Assembly: GCA_959601045.1 (NCBI GenBank)
Contig: CAUGNZ010000014.1
Coordinates: 1-48,925 of the forward strand
Direction: 5' to 3'
Length of the DNA: 48,925 nucleotides
Source: an uncultured Collinsella sp.
GTDB taxonomy: Bacteria > Actinomycetota > Coriobacteriia > Coriobacteriales > Coriobacteriaceae
Position numbers and translations under genes: made by a program. How positions within the stretch are numbered: the stretch's first letter is position 1; every line of letters starts with the position of its first letter. The notes below the pieces were generated by a model, which was not told the DNA's origin, made no database searches, and saw only the letters and a program-made list of their open reading frames with translations. Shown here in pieces: positions 1-9,497 of this stretch.

Positions 1-1272
1 GTAGTGCTTGATCATCTTGGTCAGGCGAGTCTCGGTCAAATACGAGCGCAAGTCCTTGACGGCACGGTCGAGTTCGCTGCGGAACGACTTGCTGCGCAAC
101 GCGCGGTTAAACAGTACGTTGCCCCAGTAGTTGCTTACACCGCGCTCCCAGCTCGCGTAGTCCGAAAACCCGGTAAGAGAAAGCTCCAGCTTACGCAGCA
201 TGCCGTCGTTATCCCAATCCAGGATGTACCAGACCTTGGAGTTAAGCGGGCTGTACAGATAACAGTTACGGTTCTGCGTATCGCAGTTGCCCGTCAGGAT
301 CTGAAACGCCAACCAATAGACCAGGTTCTCGGTATCAAAGTAGGTGTCGAGCACGTCATCGATCTTTTGCGATTCGTCGTTGAGCGCATCGAGCATCTCG
401 ATGAGCTTGGTGTGGTCCGAATCGCCCTTAATCTCGAGCATGCCCTCAAAGTTTGTCTGGTTATAGTCGGGATCATCGGCAAGCTTAATGGTATCCTCGT
501 AGCGATGGAAATCAAAGCTGTTCACCTTGTACAGGTGCCCGCTCTTATCCAGGCCATGTGCCTTTAGCGCCGTCTTGTTGAGCTGCTCCACCTGCGTAAA
601 CAGGCCGTAGTCCTCAAAAGTATCGTTGGACTTTTCGGTCTGGTCGCACACCCACAGATGCACAAACTGCGTGCGCAGGCCCATCATCTGGGGAATCCCG
701 CGGATAAGGTCGTAGGCCATCTTGTTGCGAAAACGCATACCCTCGCCCATGTGCTTGTTGAGCGCAATCGCGCGCTGCTGGCGCCAGGTACCTTTTCCTT
801 TTTTGAGCTCCACCTTGTAATTCTTTTGCGTGTAGGAGATCGACGTCTGGCCACGCACCTGCACGGTAGCATTGGGCGCTTCCTCGCCATAGCCAACCTC
901 GCCGGCCACCGGGCCGTCTTCGTCGCCCGCCTGCAAAAGGCCCATAACCTGATAGCGCGTCACGCCCATGTCGGCATATTCATACACCGAGTACGTATTG
1001 ATCTCCGCCCAGCTGTGGTCGGTGTTCTCGGAGCTGTTGCCGCGAGAGACCGTCAGGTACATGGTCACAATACCCGAGTCGTCGTAGACCTCGTACAGCT
1101 CATCTTTATCGCGTAGATGCTTGGTACCGTCCGAGGACTCGGCCTTTTTAATCTTGTCCTGCTTTTTGACCTTTTTGGTCGAGGAGTCTTCCTGCACCGA
1201 GCAGCCCGAAAGCAACAGCGCACCGGCAGCCGCCTCAAACAGGCGACGGCGAGACATCATCCTATCGGTCAT
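1..1272 (-). CDS. CotH-family kinase-fold lipoprotein, last visible gene of the Pel operon (partial, C-terminus outside window)
   Basis: Read on the minus strand from ATG 1272, 424 codons stay open to the window edge, so the C-terminus is missing. The start has GGAGG five bases upstream and overlaps the end of pelG by 11 bp. The N-terminus reads MTDRMMSRRRLFEAAAGALLLSGC: a twin-arginine-like SRRRLF stretch followed by a lipobox ending in Cys, so an exported, lipid-anchored protein is likely. The mature part matches the CotH family (spore-coat protein kinase-like fold). There is a conserved block around QVRGQTSISYTQKNYKVEL, then RNKMAYDLIRG, HLYKVNSFDFH, and an acidic metal-site-like ILDWDNDGML. 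CotH proteins are atypical kinases, and whether this one phosphorylates a protein or a sugar cannot be told. Its place after pelG suggests a role in producing or anchoring the Pel-like polymer. The family call is firm and the function is inference. Confidence 0.85.
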   Translation of the reverse strand, partial: MTDRMMSRRRLFEAAAGALLLSGCSVQEDSSTKKVKKQDKIKKAESSDGTKHLRDKDELYEVYDDSGIVTMYLTVSRGNSSENTDHSWAEINTYSVYEYADMGVTRYQVMGLLQAGDEDGPVAGEVGYGEEAPNATVQVRGQTSISYTQKNYKVELKKGKGTWRQQRAIALNKHMGEGMRFRNKMAYDLIRGIPQMMGLRTQFVHLWVCDQTEKSNDTFEDYGLFTQVEQLNKTALKAHGLDKSGHLYKVNSFDFHRYEDTIKLADDPDYNQTNFEGMLEIKGDSDHTKLIEMLDALNDESQKIDDVLDTYFDTENLVYWLAFQILTGNCDTQNRNCYLYSPLNSKVWYILDWDNDGMLRKLELSLTGFSDYASWERGVSNYWGNVLFNRALRSKSFRSELDRAVKDLRSYLTETRLTKMIKHY

Positions 1273-2806
1273 CAGAACCTCCCCAATGCTTGCGATACAC
1301 GTGAACTACTGCGCGCTCAAACGCGCCATGTGGCTCACCCTTATGGCGACCTTCCTCATAGCGCTGCTCGGCACGGTCGAGCAAGCGGCCCAGCTGTGTA
1401 AACCAGCCCGTCTTGTCGGTCGCCACAATGGGCTGCTGGCTCAGGATACGATACGGCAAGTTGGCGGTATAGGTATCGAGCCGCAGCAGCGCCACGATAA
1501 AAAACACCGCCGCACCCAACAAAAAGCCAAAGCCGTAAAACTGCTGCGGCAAAAGCAACGACACGGCAGTCGCCAGCCCGGCCACACCGGCAAACAATCC
1601 CGAGGCCAGCACTGCCCCCTTGTAGTCGGTAAAGTACAGCAAGATCAGCAGGATCGTGTTGCCCACGGCATACAGGCCGTAGCCCACGCACAGCGTGCGA
1701 AAATACCCGTGCATCAGGTTGTTAAAGCCCAACGGTAGGGCCGACAGCACCGTGGTCTCGAGCGAGATGACCGCCGCCGTCACAAACAGTTGCTTGAGCG
1801 CACAAAAACGCAGTTCTCGGTTGAGCGTGGCAAGCATTTCCTCCTCGGCCACCACAATGTCGCCCACCACACCACCGTCGTTGAACAGGCTGTAGTAGTC
1901 GCGGTAGCGCGGATAAAAGTTGACCTCGACCGAGACCACAAAGTTGACGGACGTGACCAGGATCGTCAAAAACGCGATGAGCGCCGGCACATCGTGGTAG
2001 GGCGCACCATAAAACAAGCCCTTGACCTGCACGCCAATGGGACCGGCCCAAATTATCGCCAAGTGCGCAAAGAGGCCCAGGTTGGTGAACAAGCCCGTGA
2101 GCGCCAACGGCATAAACTGATCAAGCCACCGTAAAAAGAGCCAGGGGCTGCGTTCGCTCTGCGGAAAATACCGGTACAGCAGCACCACGTCCCAGGCGAG
2201 CATAACGCCGTAGCCCAGAGCAATTGACGCCAAAAGGCCCTCGACCGGCGGTAGTCCCAGCGCCAGCGCGGCCAGGGCGCACAGGCACGCCACGCCAATG
2301 GCAGCCGCAAAGCTGCACAGGATACCGCGGTAATCCTTAATAGCAGTGAGATAGCTCATGCCGTTCCAGTTGACGATCATAATGTTGAACAGCCACAGGC
2401 ACAGCAGCCCCTGTAGCAGCGTGGCGCCCGAGAACAGCAAAAAGACGCCGTAGAGCACTGTGCCCGCAACGAGCATAATGGCGTTGGAGCCCCAAAACGA
2501 AGGTAGGATCTCATCCTCGCGCTCGGCAAAAAGCATATCGGCCAAAAAGCGCGTGACCGGCATGGAGAAAAAGCTCGTGAGCGTAAGCGAGGCCAGCAGT
2601 GTGTAGGTCACCATGCACACCAGCAGATCCTGGTTGGCACGGTCCACACCCCACAGACCGCACAGCACCAAGATACCCACCTGGAGCAGAACGCCCAACA
2701 GCATGGGACCCGTGCACACAATGCCAGCGTAGCCGTAAGCGCGCATCGTGGCAAACAGGCCCTTGCGCCTAAACAGGCGCTTGAGCTCAAAACCGATTCC
2801 GGCCAC
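1262..2806 (-). CDS. pelG: PelG, polytopic membrane protein of Pel-type exopolysaccharide export
   Basis: 514 residues starting at GTG 2806, two codons after the pelF stop, with GGGGGAG in the pelF end serving as ribosome site. The N-terminus MAGIGFELKRLFRRKG and about twelve hydrophobic segments spread over the first 480 residues match PelG, a MATE/MOP-like membrane protein. In Pel systems PelG works with PelD, PelE and PelF in the membrane to make and translocate the polymer. The last 50 residues are charged and probably cytoplasmic. Length is close to the family norm. The end of the gene overlaps the start of the CotH-like gene, so the two are translationally coupled. There are no outer-membrane Pel parts (PelB, PelC), as expected for a one-membrane cell. 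Confidence 0.92.
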   Translation of the reverse strand: MAGIGFELKRLFRRKGLFATMRAYGYAGIVCTGPMLLGVLLQVGILVLCGLWGVDRANQDLLVCMVTYTLLASLTLTSFFSMPVTRFLADMLFAEREDEILPSFWGSNAIMLVAGTVLYGVFLLFSGATLLQGLLCLWLFNIMIVNWNGMSYLTAIKDYRGILCSFAAAIGVACLCALAALALGLPPVEGLLASIALGYGVMLAWDVVLLYRYFPQSERSPWLFLRWLDQFMPLALTGLFTNLGLFAHLAIIWAGPIGVQVKGLFYGAPYHDVPALIAFLTILVTSVNFVVSVEVNFYPRYRDYYSLFNDGGVVGDIVVAEEEMLATLNRELRFCALKQLFVTAAVISLETTVLSALPLGFNNLMHGYFRTLCVGYGLYAVGNTILLILLYFTDYKGAVLASGLFAGVAGLATAVSLLLPQQFYGFGFLLGAAVFFIVALLRLDTYTANLPYRILSQQPIVATDKTGWFTQLGRLLDRAEQRYEEGRHKGEPHGAFERAVVHVYRKHWGGSDDR

Positions 2807-2809
2807 CGG

Positions 2810-4237
2810 CTACTCCCCCTCTCTGGGCAGGTTAAACGCTTGCGCCGTCTCGTCGTACAGCGCGCGATAGTTGGCGAGCATCTGCTCGTGCAAGAAGTAC
2901 GTGGCAACGCGACGCTGGCCGCGCTCCCCCATCTCAATGCGACGAGCGCGGCTTATGCACATGCGTTCCATGGCATCGGCCAAGCCCTTGCGATACATGG
3001 GCGGCGTCACAAAACCCGCTACGCCAAAGTCGTCGCTCGGGGCGCCTTCGAGAAGCTCGCGACAGCAGCCCACCTCAGTCGTCACGCAGGGACGGCACGC
3101 TGCAAGCGACTCCAGCACGCTGAGCGGCTGGCCCTCGGAGATGCTCGTCAAAATGGTAAAGTCGAGCTTTTCCATGTACTCGACCACGTTGACGCGGCCG
3201 GTAAAGATCAGGTCGCGCACGCCCAGGGTTTCGACCAGCGCGTGGCACTCGGCGCCGTACTCCTCGTCGTCCACGCCGCCCATGATGTGCAGGCGCACCT
3301 TGGGTAGGCGCTCGTGCAGCTCAAAGAAGGCATAAATCATGGTCTTGACATCCTTGATGGGCGCCAGGCGCACCACCGCGCCAATGTCCACCCAGCCGTC
3401 ATCGGTCTTTAAGGGAATATCCTTAAAGCGATTGAACTGGATGCCGTTGGGGATGACCAGGCATTTGTCCGCATCGCAGCCCATATCGATCTGCGTCTTG
3501 CGGGCGTTATGGAACAAACTGGTCACGCGGAAGGCGCGGCGGTAGATCTCCTCCGAAAGCAGGTAGAAAAAGCGGATCCAGCGGTCCTTAAACGACGGCA
3601 CCACCCAGTCGGCGCGAATGATCTCTTCCTCGCGCTCGCGGGTATAGATGCCATGCTCGGTCAGCAGCACCGGCGCATGGTGAACGCTTGAGCCCAGGCA
3701 GGCGAGCAGGCCACCGTAGCCGGTCGAGATGGCATGGTACACATCGGCCACCGGCACCTCGCTGCCCAACAGGTAGAGCACGGGCAGCAACATGGAGCGC
3801 ATGGTGTGGAATGCATCAGCAAAGGGCGTGTAGGGGTACTCGGCCAGGCAAACGTCGCGAAAGATATCCATAAACGTGCGGCTCTGCAAAAACGAGAGCG
3901 GATGCACGCGACGGCGGTGGAAGATATCGAATAACACGTCCCAGTCCGGATTGGAGAGCGACACCAGACGGCGTAGCGCCTCGCGCTCACGGTCGTTAAA
4001 ACTGGCTTCATGTTGCTCGCCCGAAAGCCGCAGGGCATCGTCCAGGAACACCTCGTGCACCTCGACCACGTTGCCGGGCAGCTCGTAGACAAACTTGCCA
4101 CGGTCGGCAGCATGCGCGCCGATCACCCACAGCACAAACTCGTGCTCGGGCATGGCCGTAATGTAGCCATGCATCCAGGTAGATACGCCGCCGTGCACAT
4201 AGGGGTAGCAACCCTCGAGCACCAAGCAGATTCTCAT
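2810..4237 (-). CDS. pelF: PelF, GT4-family glycosyltransferase of the Pel cluster
   Basis: 475 residues from ATG 4237. The start MRICLVLEGCYPYVHGGVSTW is the typical PelF N-terminus, with the glycine-rich HGGVS loop of GT-B enzymes. The C-terminal Rossmann half carries GAVVRLAPIKD and the acceptor/donor motif SISEGQPLSVLES (E-x7-E), typical of GT4. PelF is a cytoplasmic transferase that polymerises UDP-linked hexosamine for Pel in the systems studied. The sugar used here cannot be read from sequence. The gene overlaps pelA by 4 bp and is followed after 3 bp by pelG. Length is normal for the family. Confidence 0.93.
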   Translation of the reverse strand: MRICLVLEGCYPYVHGGVSTWMHGYITAMPEHEFVLWVIGAHAADRGKFVYELPGNVVEVHEVFLDDALRLSGEQHEASFNDREREALRRLVSLSNPDWDVLFDIFHRRRVHPLSFLQSRTFMDIFRDVCLAEYPYTPFADAFHTMRSMLLPVLYLLGSEVPVADVYHAISTGYGGLLACLGSSVHHAPVLLTEHGIYTREREEEIIRADWVVPSFKDRWIRFFYLLSEEIYRRAFRVTSLFHNARKTQIDMGCDADKCLVIPNGIQFNRFKDIPLKTDDGWVDIGAVVRLAPIKDVKTMIYAFFELHERLPKVRLHIMGGVDDEEYGAECHALVETLGVRDLIFTGRVNVVEYMEKLDFTILTSISEGQPLSVLESLAACRPCVTTEVGCCRELLEGAPSDDFGVAGFVTPPMYRKGLADAMERMCISRARRIEMGERGQRRVATYFLHEQMLANYRALYDETAQAFNLPREGE

Positions 4238-6114
4238 TTATCGCCACCCTCCTTGCGCTCGATCGTCACGGTCTTATCATTTGCCTTGAGCAGATACAGA
4301 TTGCCCGTAAGGTGCGTCAGTTCGCCACCCGTCACCGCACCCGGCTCGCCATTATTGGCGCGGAACATGAGCCACGCCTCGTCGTGGAAATTGCCCAGGC
4401 TGAGCGTCCAGGCATCCGCGCTGGTATCCACGCTCACCGTCACGGACGAAAAGCGCTGGATGGCACCGGAGCACTCCGACGCCGTCTGGTGCCGCAGGTC
4501 GGGCGCGGATTTGGTAAGCCACTCCAGGAAGTCGACCAGGCCGCCCTTGTAGACCTCCCAGCCCTCCTTGGCTCCACGATCGGGGTCCAAAAGGTCGTCC
4601 GGGTGCATAAAGTGCGTGCTCACGTAGTGCATGTTGAGCTCGGACACGGCTGCCAGGCGCATATAGGAATCGTCGACCATGCCGCCCGAAACAATACGTG
4701 GCTGCTCCACAATGCCATCGCTCGCCACGCCAAACTCCTGCACGTACGGCAGGTCGGTGCCATCCTCAAAATACGTACTGGCAATGGTCTTAATTCGCGG
4801 AACATCGGTACCGATAAGCTTGCGCGCGCGGGCCGAAAGGATATTTGACGGCGGCACGTAAACCGAGCCATGAGCATTGGGCAGGACCTCGTCCTGAAAC
4901 GCGATAAGTTCGTTGAGCGAAGCGACGAGCGTCTCTTTGTTCTTCCAGGTCTTGTAGACGTACAACGTACCATAGTCGGTGTCCCAGAGCGCAAGCGGCT
5001 GATGGTTGTAGCCGTGAAAGCCCAGCTCGCCGCCCATCTGCAGCAGCATGCCGCCAAAATATCGAAACTGCGTGGTATCGGGTTGGCGCGCGGGCTCGGT
5101 CTGGTTGACCGCGTCCTCGTAGTTTTCGATCATCACGCCGGTATAGCGAATGCCGTATTTTTGCGCGAGCTTTTGCAGATCGGGCCACCAGACCTTGGTG
5201 TAAAAATCGGCAATGGAAAGGCCGTAGTCACGCTTGATATAAGTCCCATCGCCCGAGGGCACGGGGCTAGGAAAGTCGTCCAGATAAAAGACAGCGCTGT
5301 TGATAACCGGATATGCCGTGGCATCGCCCAGCAGGCTGATCGCCGCGGCGTAAAAGCCGCGCATGACCTTGTCATAGATACCGATATTACATACCACGGT
5401 GCGCCCGCTACCGCAGTCATTCGACCAAATGAGCGGCGTGCCCGCATCGCCGGTCATAGCCCACACACGAGCCGTCTCGCGCAGCGATACCGAAAGCGAC
5501 GAATCAAAGGGGTCCGAGAGCTCGTAGCGCTCTCCCCCGCCCAGCATAAAGTCCTCGCTCGGCACAATGCTTTCGGCTTTTACATAGTCATATCCGGCCG
5601 ATTCAATGCCAAGCTTGGAGGCAATTACTTGCAGATAGCTCGAGTTATCCGGCGGCATGGCGAGCATAAGCGAACCGCCCGCGCTCACCCAACTCATAAT
5701 GTCGCTCAGGTGCGTACCGAGCCCATCGAGCGACGGCATGAGCAAAATCACGCGATCGAAGGAGGTCAGCGAGGGAATGGCATCCGCACCATCCAGGGCA
5801 AGGTCCACGTCGCGGTGCGCGATCTTCATGTCGAGCAGGATCTGGTCGAACTGTTCCTTTACGTCCTCGACGCCAGCTTGATCGGAATCGGTAATGACCA
5901 GGCACGTGGGCTTTTGGCCAAAGATTGCCGAGGAGGCCGGCACCGCGTCGTTGGCGGCGAGCATGCCCAGCTTGTGCTGTCCAGCGCTGTACTGCACGCC
6001 GGCACGCTCCACCAGCAGCACGGCGGCCATGGCAATAAAGACCGCCCACACCACGAGGAGTCCCATCCAACGAAAGCGGCCTGCACGGTCGCGGATATGT
6101 TGCGCCACGCTCAT
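4234..6114 (-). CDS. pelA: PelA-like membrane-anchored polysaccharide deacetylase (DUF2194 type)
   Basis: I start at ATG 6114, which forms an ATGA overlap with the pelE stop and has GGAGGAGG just upstream. A start 24 bp earlier would overlap more and has no better ribosome site. The product has about 626 residues. A single membrane segment near residues 20-38 puts the rest outside the cell. The middle has the deacetylase signature in the order expected for NodB-like folds: AVFYLDDFPSPVP (metal-binding Asp-Asp) and, after about 110 residues, LGFHGYNHQ (metal-binding His-x3-His). The N-terminal 220 residues resemble a flavodoxin/GATase-like domain with CLVITDSDQ. In Gram-positive Pel clusters a protein of this kind replaces PelA and partially de-N-acetylates the polymer. 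I see no glycoside-hydrolase domain of the kind found in PelA of Pseudomonas. Confidence 0.85.
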   Translation of the reverse strand: MSVAQHIRDRAGRFRWMGLLVVWAVFIAMAAVLLVERAGVQYSAGQHKLGMLAANDAVPASSAIFGQKPTCLVITDSDQAGVEDVKEQFDQILLDMKIAHRDVDLALDGADAIPSLTSFDRVILLMPSLDGLGTHLSDIMSWVSAGGSLMLAMPPDNSSYLQVIASKLGIESAGYDYVKAESIVPSEDFMLGGGERYELSDPFDSSLSVSLRETARVWAMTGDAGTPLIWSNDCGSGRTVVCNIGIYDKVMRGFYAAAISLLGDATAYPVINSAVFYLDDFPSPVPSGDGTYIKRDYGLSIADFYTKVWWPDLQKLAQKYGIRYTGVMIENYEDAVNQTEPARQPDTTQFRYFGGMLLQMGGELGFHGYNHQPLALWDTDYGTLYVYKTWKNKETLVASLNELIAFQDEVLPNAHGSVYVPPSNILSARARKLIGTDVPRIKTIASTYFEDGTDLPYVQEFGVASDGIVEQPRIVSGGMVDDSYMRLAAVSELNMHYVSTHFMHPDDLLDPDRGAKEGWEVYKGGLVDFLEWLTKSAPDLRHQTASECSGAIQRFSSVTVSVDTSADAWTLSLGNFHDEAWLMFRANNGEPGAVTGGELTHLTGNLYLLKANDKTVTIERKEGGDK

Positions 6115-7016
6115 CGGGCCTCCTCCCCGTCGCGCCAAAACGCCAACTTTTCGCGGTTGTCGGCGCTCAAATACACATGTTGCTTGTCAATCGCATCGAT
6201 CACACGGTGAACCTCGTCACCGTCGCGGCGCATCACGGCCAGGCGCAGGCAAAGCATCCAAACCTCCTGCTCCTCGGGCACGTCGAGAACCAACTGATCG
6301 GTCACGGCCTGCGCCTCGTCGATCTGTCCGACATCGGCCAGCGCCGTCGCGTATCGAATGCGCAGCTCAAGGGTATCCTCGCGCTCGCAGCGACGCGCAA
6401 GCAGGCACGCGTACTGTTGGCGCTGAATCTGAGCCACGCGCCCCTCAGCCAAGCCCGAGCCCAAGTATTCACCAAGAAAATCACAGTATTCGTTGAGGTT
6501 TTGCGCGCTCGGGTCCGTCTTAAAGGCACGCTCCAGCTGCTGAAGATTAAGATCGGACTCCTTGGAGATCTGCGCCACCGCCGTCGCGGCATAGTGCGCC
6601 ACCTCAACGTCGTCGTTAAGCTTAGCCGCCTGCAGCTGCGCCAAGTACGCGTCGGGCTCCTCGGTGAGCATGGAGAGCATTAAGCGGCGCCGGTATGCCG
6701 GATCGTTGACGATGAGCGCCTCCTCGAGCGGCACTACGCTTGCATCGTCCTCACCACTCGGTACCGACATACTGCGATGCAGGTCGTCGTTGAAGCGCAG
6801 CGACTCCAGCGCAGACTCTTTCAGCCCCTCGCCAAACATCGCGCCGCGGACCGATAGCAGAACCACCAGCAACGGGCCCCACAGCGGCACCAGCACTATC
6901 ACGGCCAGCATGTGCCCGCGCACTGGCAGCAGGCCCAGCTTCATAAGTGTCCACAGCATCAGGCAAACCAGCGCATGAATCAGCAGCAAGAAGGCAGCAA
7001 CGACAAGCGAGATCAA
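6111..7016 (-). CDS. pelE: PelE-like membrane protein with TPR-type helices
   Basis: 301 residues from a TTG start at 7016 that overlaps the pelD stop (TTGA). Two hydrophobic segments (about residues 3-25 and 35-60) are followed by a soluble helical region of repeated A/L-rich helices, for example LQAAKLNDDVEVAHYAATAV and RIRYATALADVGQIDEAQAV, which fit tetratricopeptide repeats. This architecture and the position between pelD and pelA match PelE, a scaffold of the inner-membrane Pel synthesis complex. Sequence similarity in this family is weak, so the call rests mainly on architecture and context. Confidence 0.82.
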   Translation of the reverse strand: MISLVVAAFLLLIHALVCLMLWTLMKLGLLPVRGHMLAVIVLVPLWGPLLVVLLSVRGAMFGEGLKESALESLRFNDDLHRSMSVPSGEDDASVVPLEEALIVNDPAYRRRLMLSMLTEEPDAYLAQLQAAKLNDDVEVAHYAATAVAQISKESDLNLQQLERAFKTDPSAQNLNEYCDFLGEYLGSGLAEGRVAQIQRQQYACLLARRCEREDTLELRIRYATALADVGQIDEAQAVTDQLVLDVPEEQEVWMLCLRLAVMRRDGDEVHRVIDAIDKQHVYLSADNREKLAFWRDGEEAR

Positions 7017-9151
7017 GCGGCACCCCCCTCACCGTCACCGGTGTAAGAGATGTGCTGCAACAGCGCCACGATGTCCTCGCCGTCGACGGGCTCCACCGCA
7101 ATATGCTTTGCGCTCAGGCGCTCGCGGATAATGGGCAGATCGCACGCCTTTGCCTGGCGCATAAGCAGGTAGAGCACATCGCCGTCGACCAAGCCCGCCG
7201 CGTCGCTCTCGCGAATTGCCGACCCAATTGCGCCCACCAGCTCGCCGACAGGCTCCATACCCGGTACCACGCGCAGGAGCAAAAAACTCCCCATCTTGCT
7301 ATCTGCCAGCGCCTGCTCCGCCGCAAGCTCTTGGCCAAAGGCCGCCTGCTTGAGCACGCAAGTGCCGTCAACGCAGCGTTTATCCTGCGCCACCGCCTCA
7401 TAGTCAAAGGCACGGCCCAGCGCGCTTTCGACCAGCCCGCACAAGATACGGAACAGGTTTTGATAATAGAGGGTCATTTGGTTTTCGGCCGCACTACGCA
7501 CAAAGATCAACACGGCGGGTGCCCCGTCGCGCTCGATCGTGTATCCAAACATGGGAAGCCCCGGCGTCAGATCGCGGTTCACCCACAGGTTCGAACGACC
7601 CCCGTCGCCCACAAGAGGTGCAAGCTGCTCGAGCGTGAGCGAGCGTGCGGCATCTTCGGCAATCGCGGGACTTGCTGCCACCAGGCGTGCAAATGCCCCA
7701 CCCGAAACATGGTAGATCGCCACCGAATCGTTCTCGAGGATCTCACCCAGAAGCTCGCAGCACTTGCGATAGATGTCGCGCGGGTTGAGCACATCGAGCT
7801 CCTGCGTCACGGCAAAGATCTTGCCAAAGCTGTCGTGGCGACCCACGATCTGGCGCCTGTACGCGCGCTTGTCCTCGATGGCGTCGTGGTAGAGCTGCGT
7901 AAGGAACGTATTGCGGTTGCGCACGAGCTCGTTTTGATCGCGCTCCGCCCTAATGGCTTCGCTGTTGCGCAGCTGAACATAGCCACACACGGCACCCACC
8001 ACAAAGTACGCAATAAACGGCAGCCAGTTAGACGGCTCGTAAAAGAGACCCTGGAAGGTATAGCCATACTGGGTAAAGTAGCTCGCCGCCAGACCAATCG
8101 AAGCCAGCAGCGCCGCAACCAGGCCAAAGTCCAAGCCATACAGCGTGCCGATCAGCACCACGTAGAGCAGGCGATAATCGAGCACGTTGAGCTGGGCCGA
8201 TTGGGAGAACAGGTGCTCCAGCACCTCGAACAGGACCCAGGCGGCTGCCGTCTCCAGGCATTTAATAGGCAGCGTGCGCATCTGGATGCGGTCGATGGCG
8301 GCGCGCAAGGGGTTGACCTTCTTTGCGCGGCCAGCATCCCAACGCGCTTGAATGGTCGAAAGATCGCGCAGCAGGTCGTAGCGCTGAAACCAGCCATAGC
8401 GCACGCGAGCGACGTCGCTGGCGGGCAGGGTGTAGCCGGCGGAATCGCCATAGGCAACGGCAAGGCCGGGGAACAACGCCTTGAGGGCGTCGCCCACCTC
8501 ACCCGCCGTGTGATGGAAGGCATCGGCAACGTCGAGCGTCTCAAAGTTACCATCCCAGCTATCGAAGATGCGGCGCACCAGCACCGCAAGTTCCTCGGCA
8601 CACAGCAAGGGAAACGCCGCATCCTGCGCGCCCTGTAGAGCGACCGATCCGGTTAAGCACGCGTCGAAAAGCGGCACCAAAAACGGATCTTCCAGCGCGG
8701 CGGAGGCAGTGTACAGGAAGGGCACGCGCAGGATCTTGGTCTGAACGCCGTCGCGAGCAGCGTAGTAGCGGCACAGGTCGTTAGCTGCGCGCGCGATAAT
8801 GCCCTTGCCCGTTCGCCCCGCGGCATCGGCGGCACCCTCGGCACCCGCGGGCCCCGCTACATACAGCAGTTGGACCCGGCGACCCGCGCACGTACGAAAG
8901 ACCGAGCGCAGCAGCTCGATTTCGCCCACGGTATCGGTATGCGGGGTAAGGTAATTAGACAGGTAGACCACGCGGTCGAACTCGTAGGCCTGATCCAAGT
9001 GCTGGAGGAGCTCTTTCCACGAGGCATGGGGCGACGACTCGTCGCGGGGCGCTTCCGCGGCAGCGACGACCTTAACGTGGTCCCCGGGGAACGCCTTGGC
9101 ACAAAAGTCATCGTCAACATATGCGGTGTTGCCAACAACCAGCACCTCCAT
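7013..9151 (-). CDS. pelD: PelD-like c-di-GMP receptor with an N-terminal degenerate SDR domain
   Basis: 712 residues from ATG 9151 with AGGAG seven bases upstream; first gene of the operon. Residues 1-245 look like a short-chain dehydrogenase/NAD-epimerase fold (MEVLVVGNTAYVDDDF, later LLYVAGPAG, ILRVPFLYTAS). The Gly-x2-Gly-x2-Gly dinucleotide loop and the YxxxK pair are missing, so it is probably not catalytic. Residues about 298-395 hold four membrane segments. Residues about 400-560 form a coiled linker and GAF-like domain, and the last 150 residues are a degenerate GGDEF domain. The catalytic GGDEF is replaced by DGDVL (656-660), but RESD (647-650) stands exactly five residues before it, the spacing of the c-di-GMP inhibitory site. 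PelD proteins use that site to bind c-di-GMP and switch on polymer synthesis. Binding here is inference from the motif. Confidence 0.87.
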   Translation of the reverse strand: MEVLVVGNTAYVDDDFCAKAFPGDHVKVVAAAEAPRDESSPHASWKELLQHLDQAYEFDRVVYLSNYLTPHTDTVGEIELLRSVFRTCAGRRVQLLYVAGPAGAEGAADAAGRTGKGIIARAANDLCRYYAARDGVQTKILRVPFLYTASAALEDPFLVPLFDACLTGSVALQGAQDAAFPLLCAEELAVLVRRIFDSWDGNFETLDVADAFHHTAGEVGDALKALFPGLAVAYGDSAGYTLPASDVARVRYGWFQRYDLLRDLSTIQARWDAGRAKKVNPLRAAIDRIQMRTLPIKCLETAAAWVLFEVLEHLFSQSAQLNVLDYRLLYVVLIGTLYGLDFGLVAALLASIGLAASYFTQYGYTFQGLFYEPSNWLPFIAYFVVGAVCGYVQLRNSEAIRAERDQNELVRNRNTFLTQLYHDAIEDKRAYRRQIVGRHDSFGKIFAVTQELDVLNPRDIYRKCCELLGEILENDSVAIYHVSGGAFARLVAASPAIAEDAARSLTLEQLAPLVGDGGRSNLWVNRDLTPGLPMFGYTIERDGAPAVLIFVRSAAENQMTLYYQNLFRILCGLVESALGRAFDYEAVAQDKRCVDGTCVLKQAAFGQELAAEQALADSKMGSFLLLRVVPGMEPVGELVGAIGSAIRESDAAGLVDGDVLYLLMRQAKACDLPIIRERLSAKHIAVEPVDGEDIVALLQHISYTGDGEGGAA

Positions 9152-9497
9152 GGCGTGCTCCTCCCCTAAAATCCACTTCTGTCATAGTCAAACATGCGTA
9201 TTTTACGCTGTCAACGCGAGTTGGAACGCCTTTAAGGCTGTTTTAAGAACTTTTTTAGAGGATGTGGGGACATCGAGAGTGCTAAATGAGCAACCAATTC
9301 GGAAGTGGGGTGAAAAACCGAGACCTGTCGACCAGACCCTAGTTTTGGGCACCCGCGACCTGCGGTTTTGTTGCCTGAAATCGGGCTATGCTCGGCGAGT
9401 TTCGATTTTTCTCCGCACTTCTCCTACGCACCGGATTTGCAATCGCGCATCACAATCCGCCAATCGCCCTAACCGGAAAGCCAATCCACAGACTCGA
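9152..9497. other. Intergenic region upstream of the Pel operon, with a small palindrome
   Basis: This 346-bp gap holds no convincing gene. On the minus strand, TTGACA at 9214-9209 could be a -35 element for pelD, but no good -10 follows at the normal distance. Right after it lies the palindrome GCGTATTTTACGC (9196-9208, 5-bp arms), a possible operator. Around 9311-9376 there is an AAAACCG...CGGTTTTT bracket with T residues at its minus-strand end, a weak candidate terminator for the rloA-rloB pair. These calls are tentative. Confidence 0.35.
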
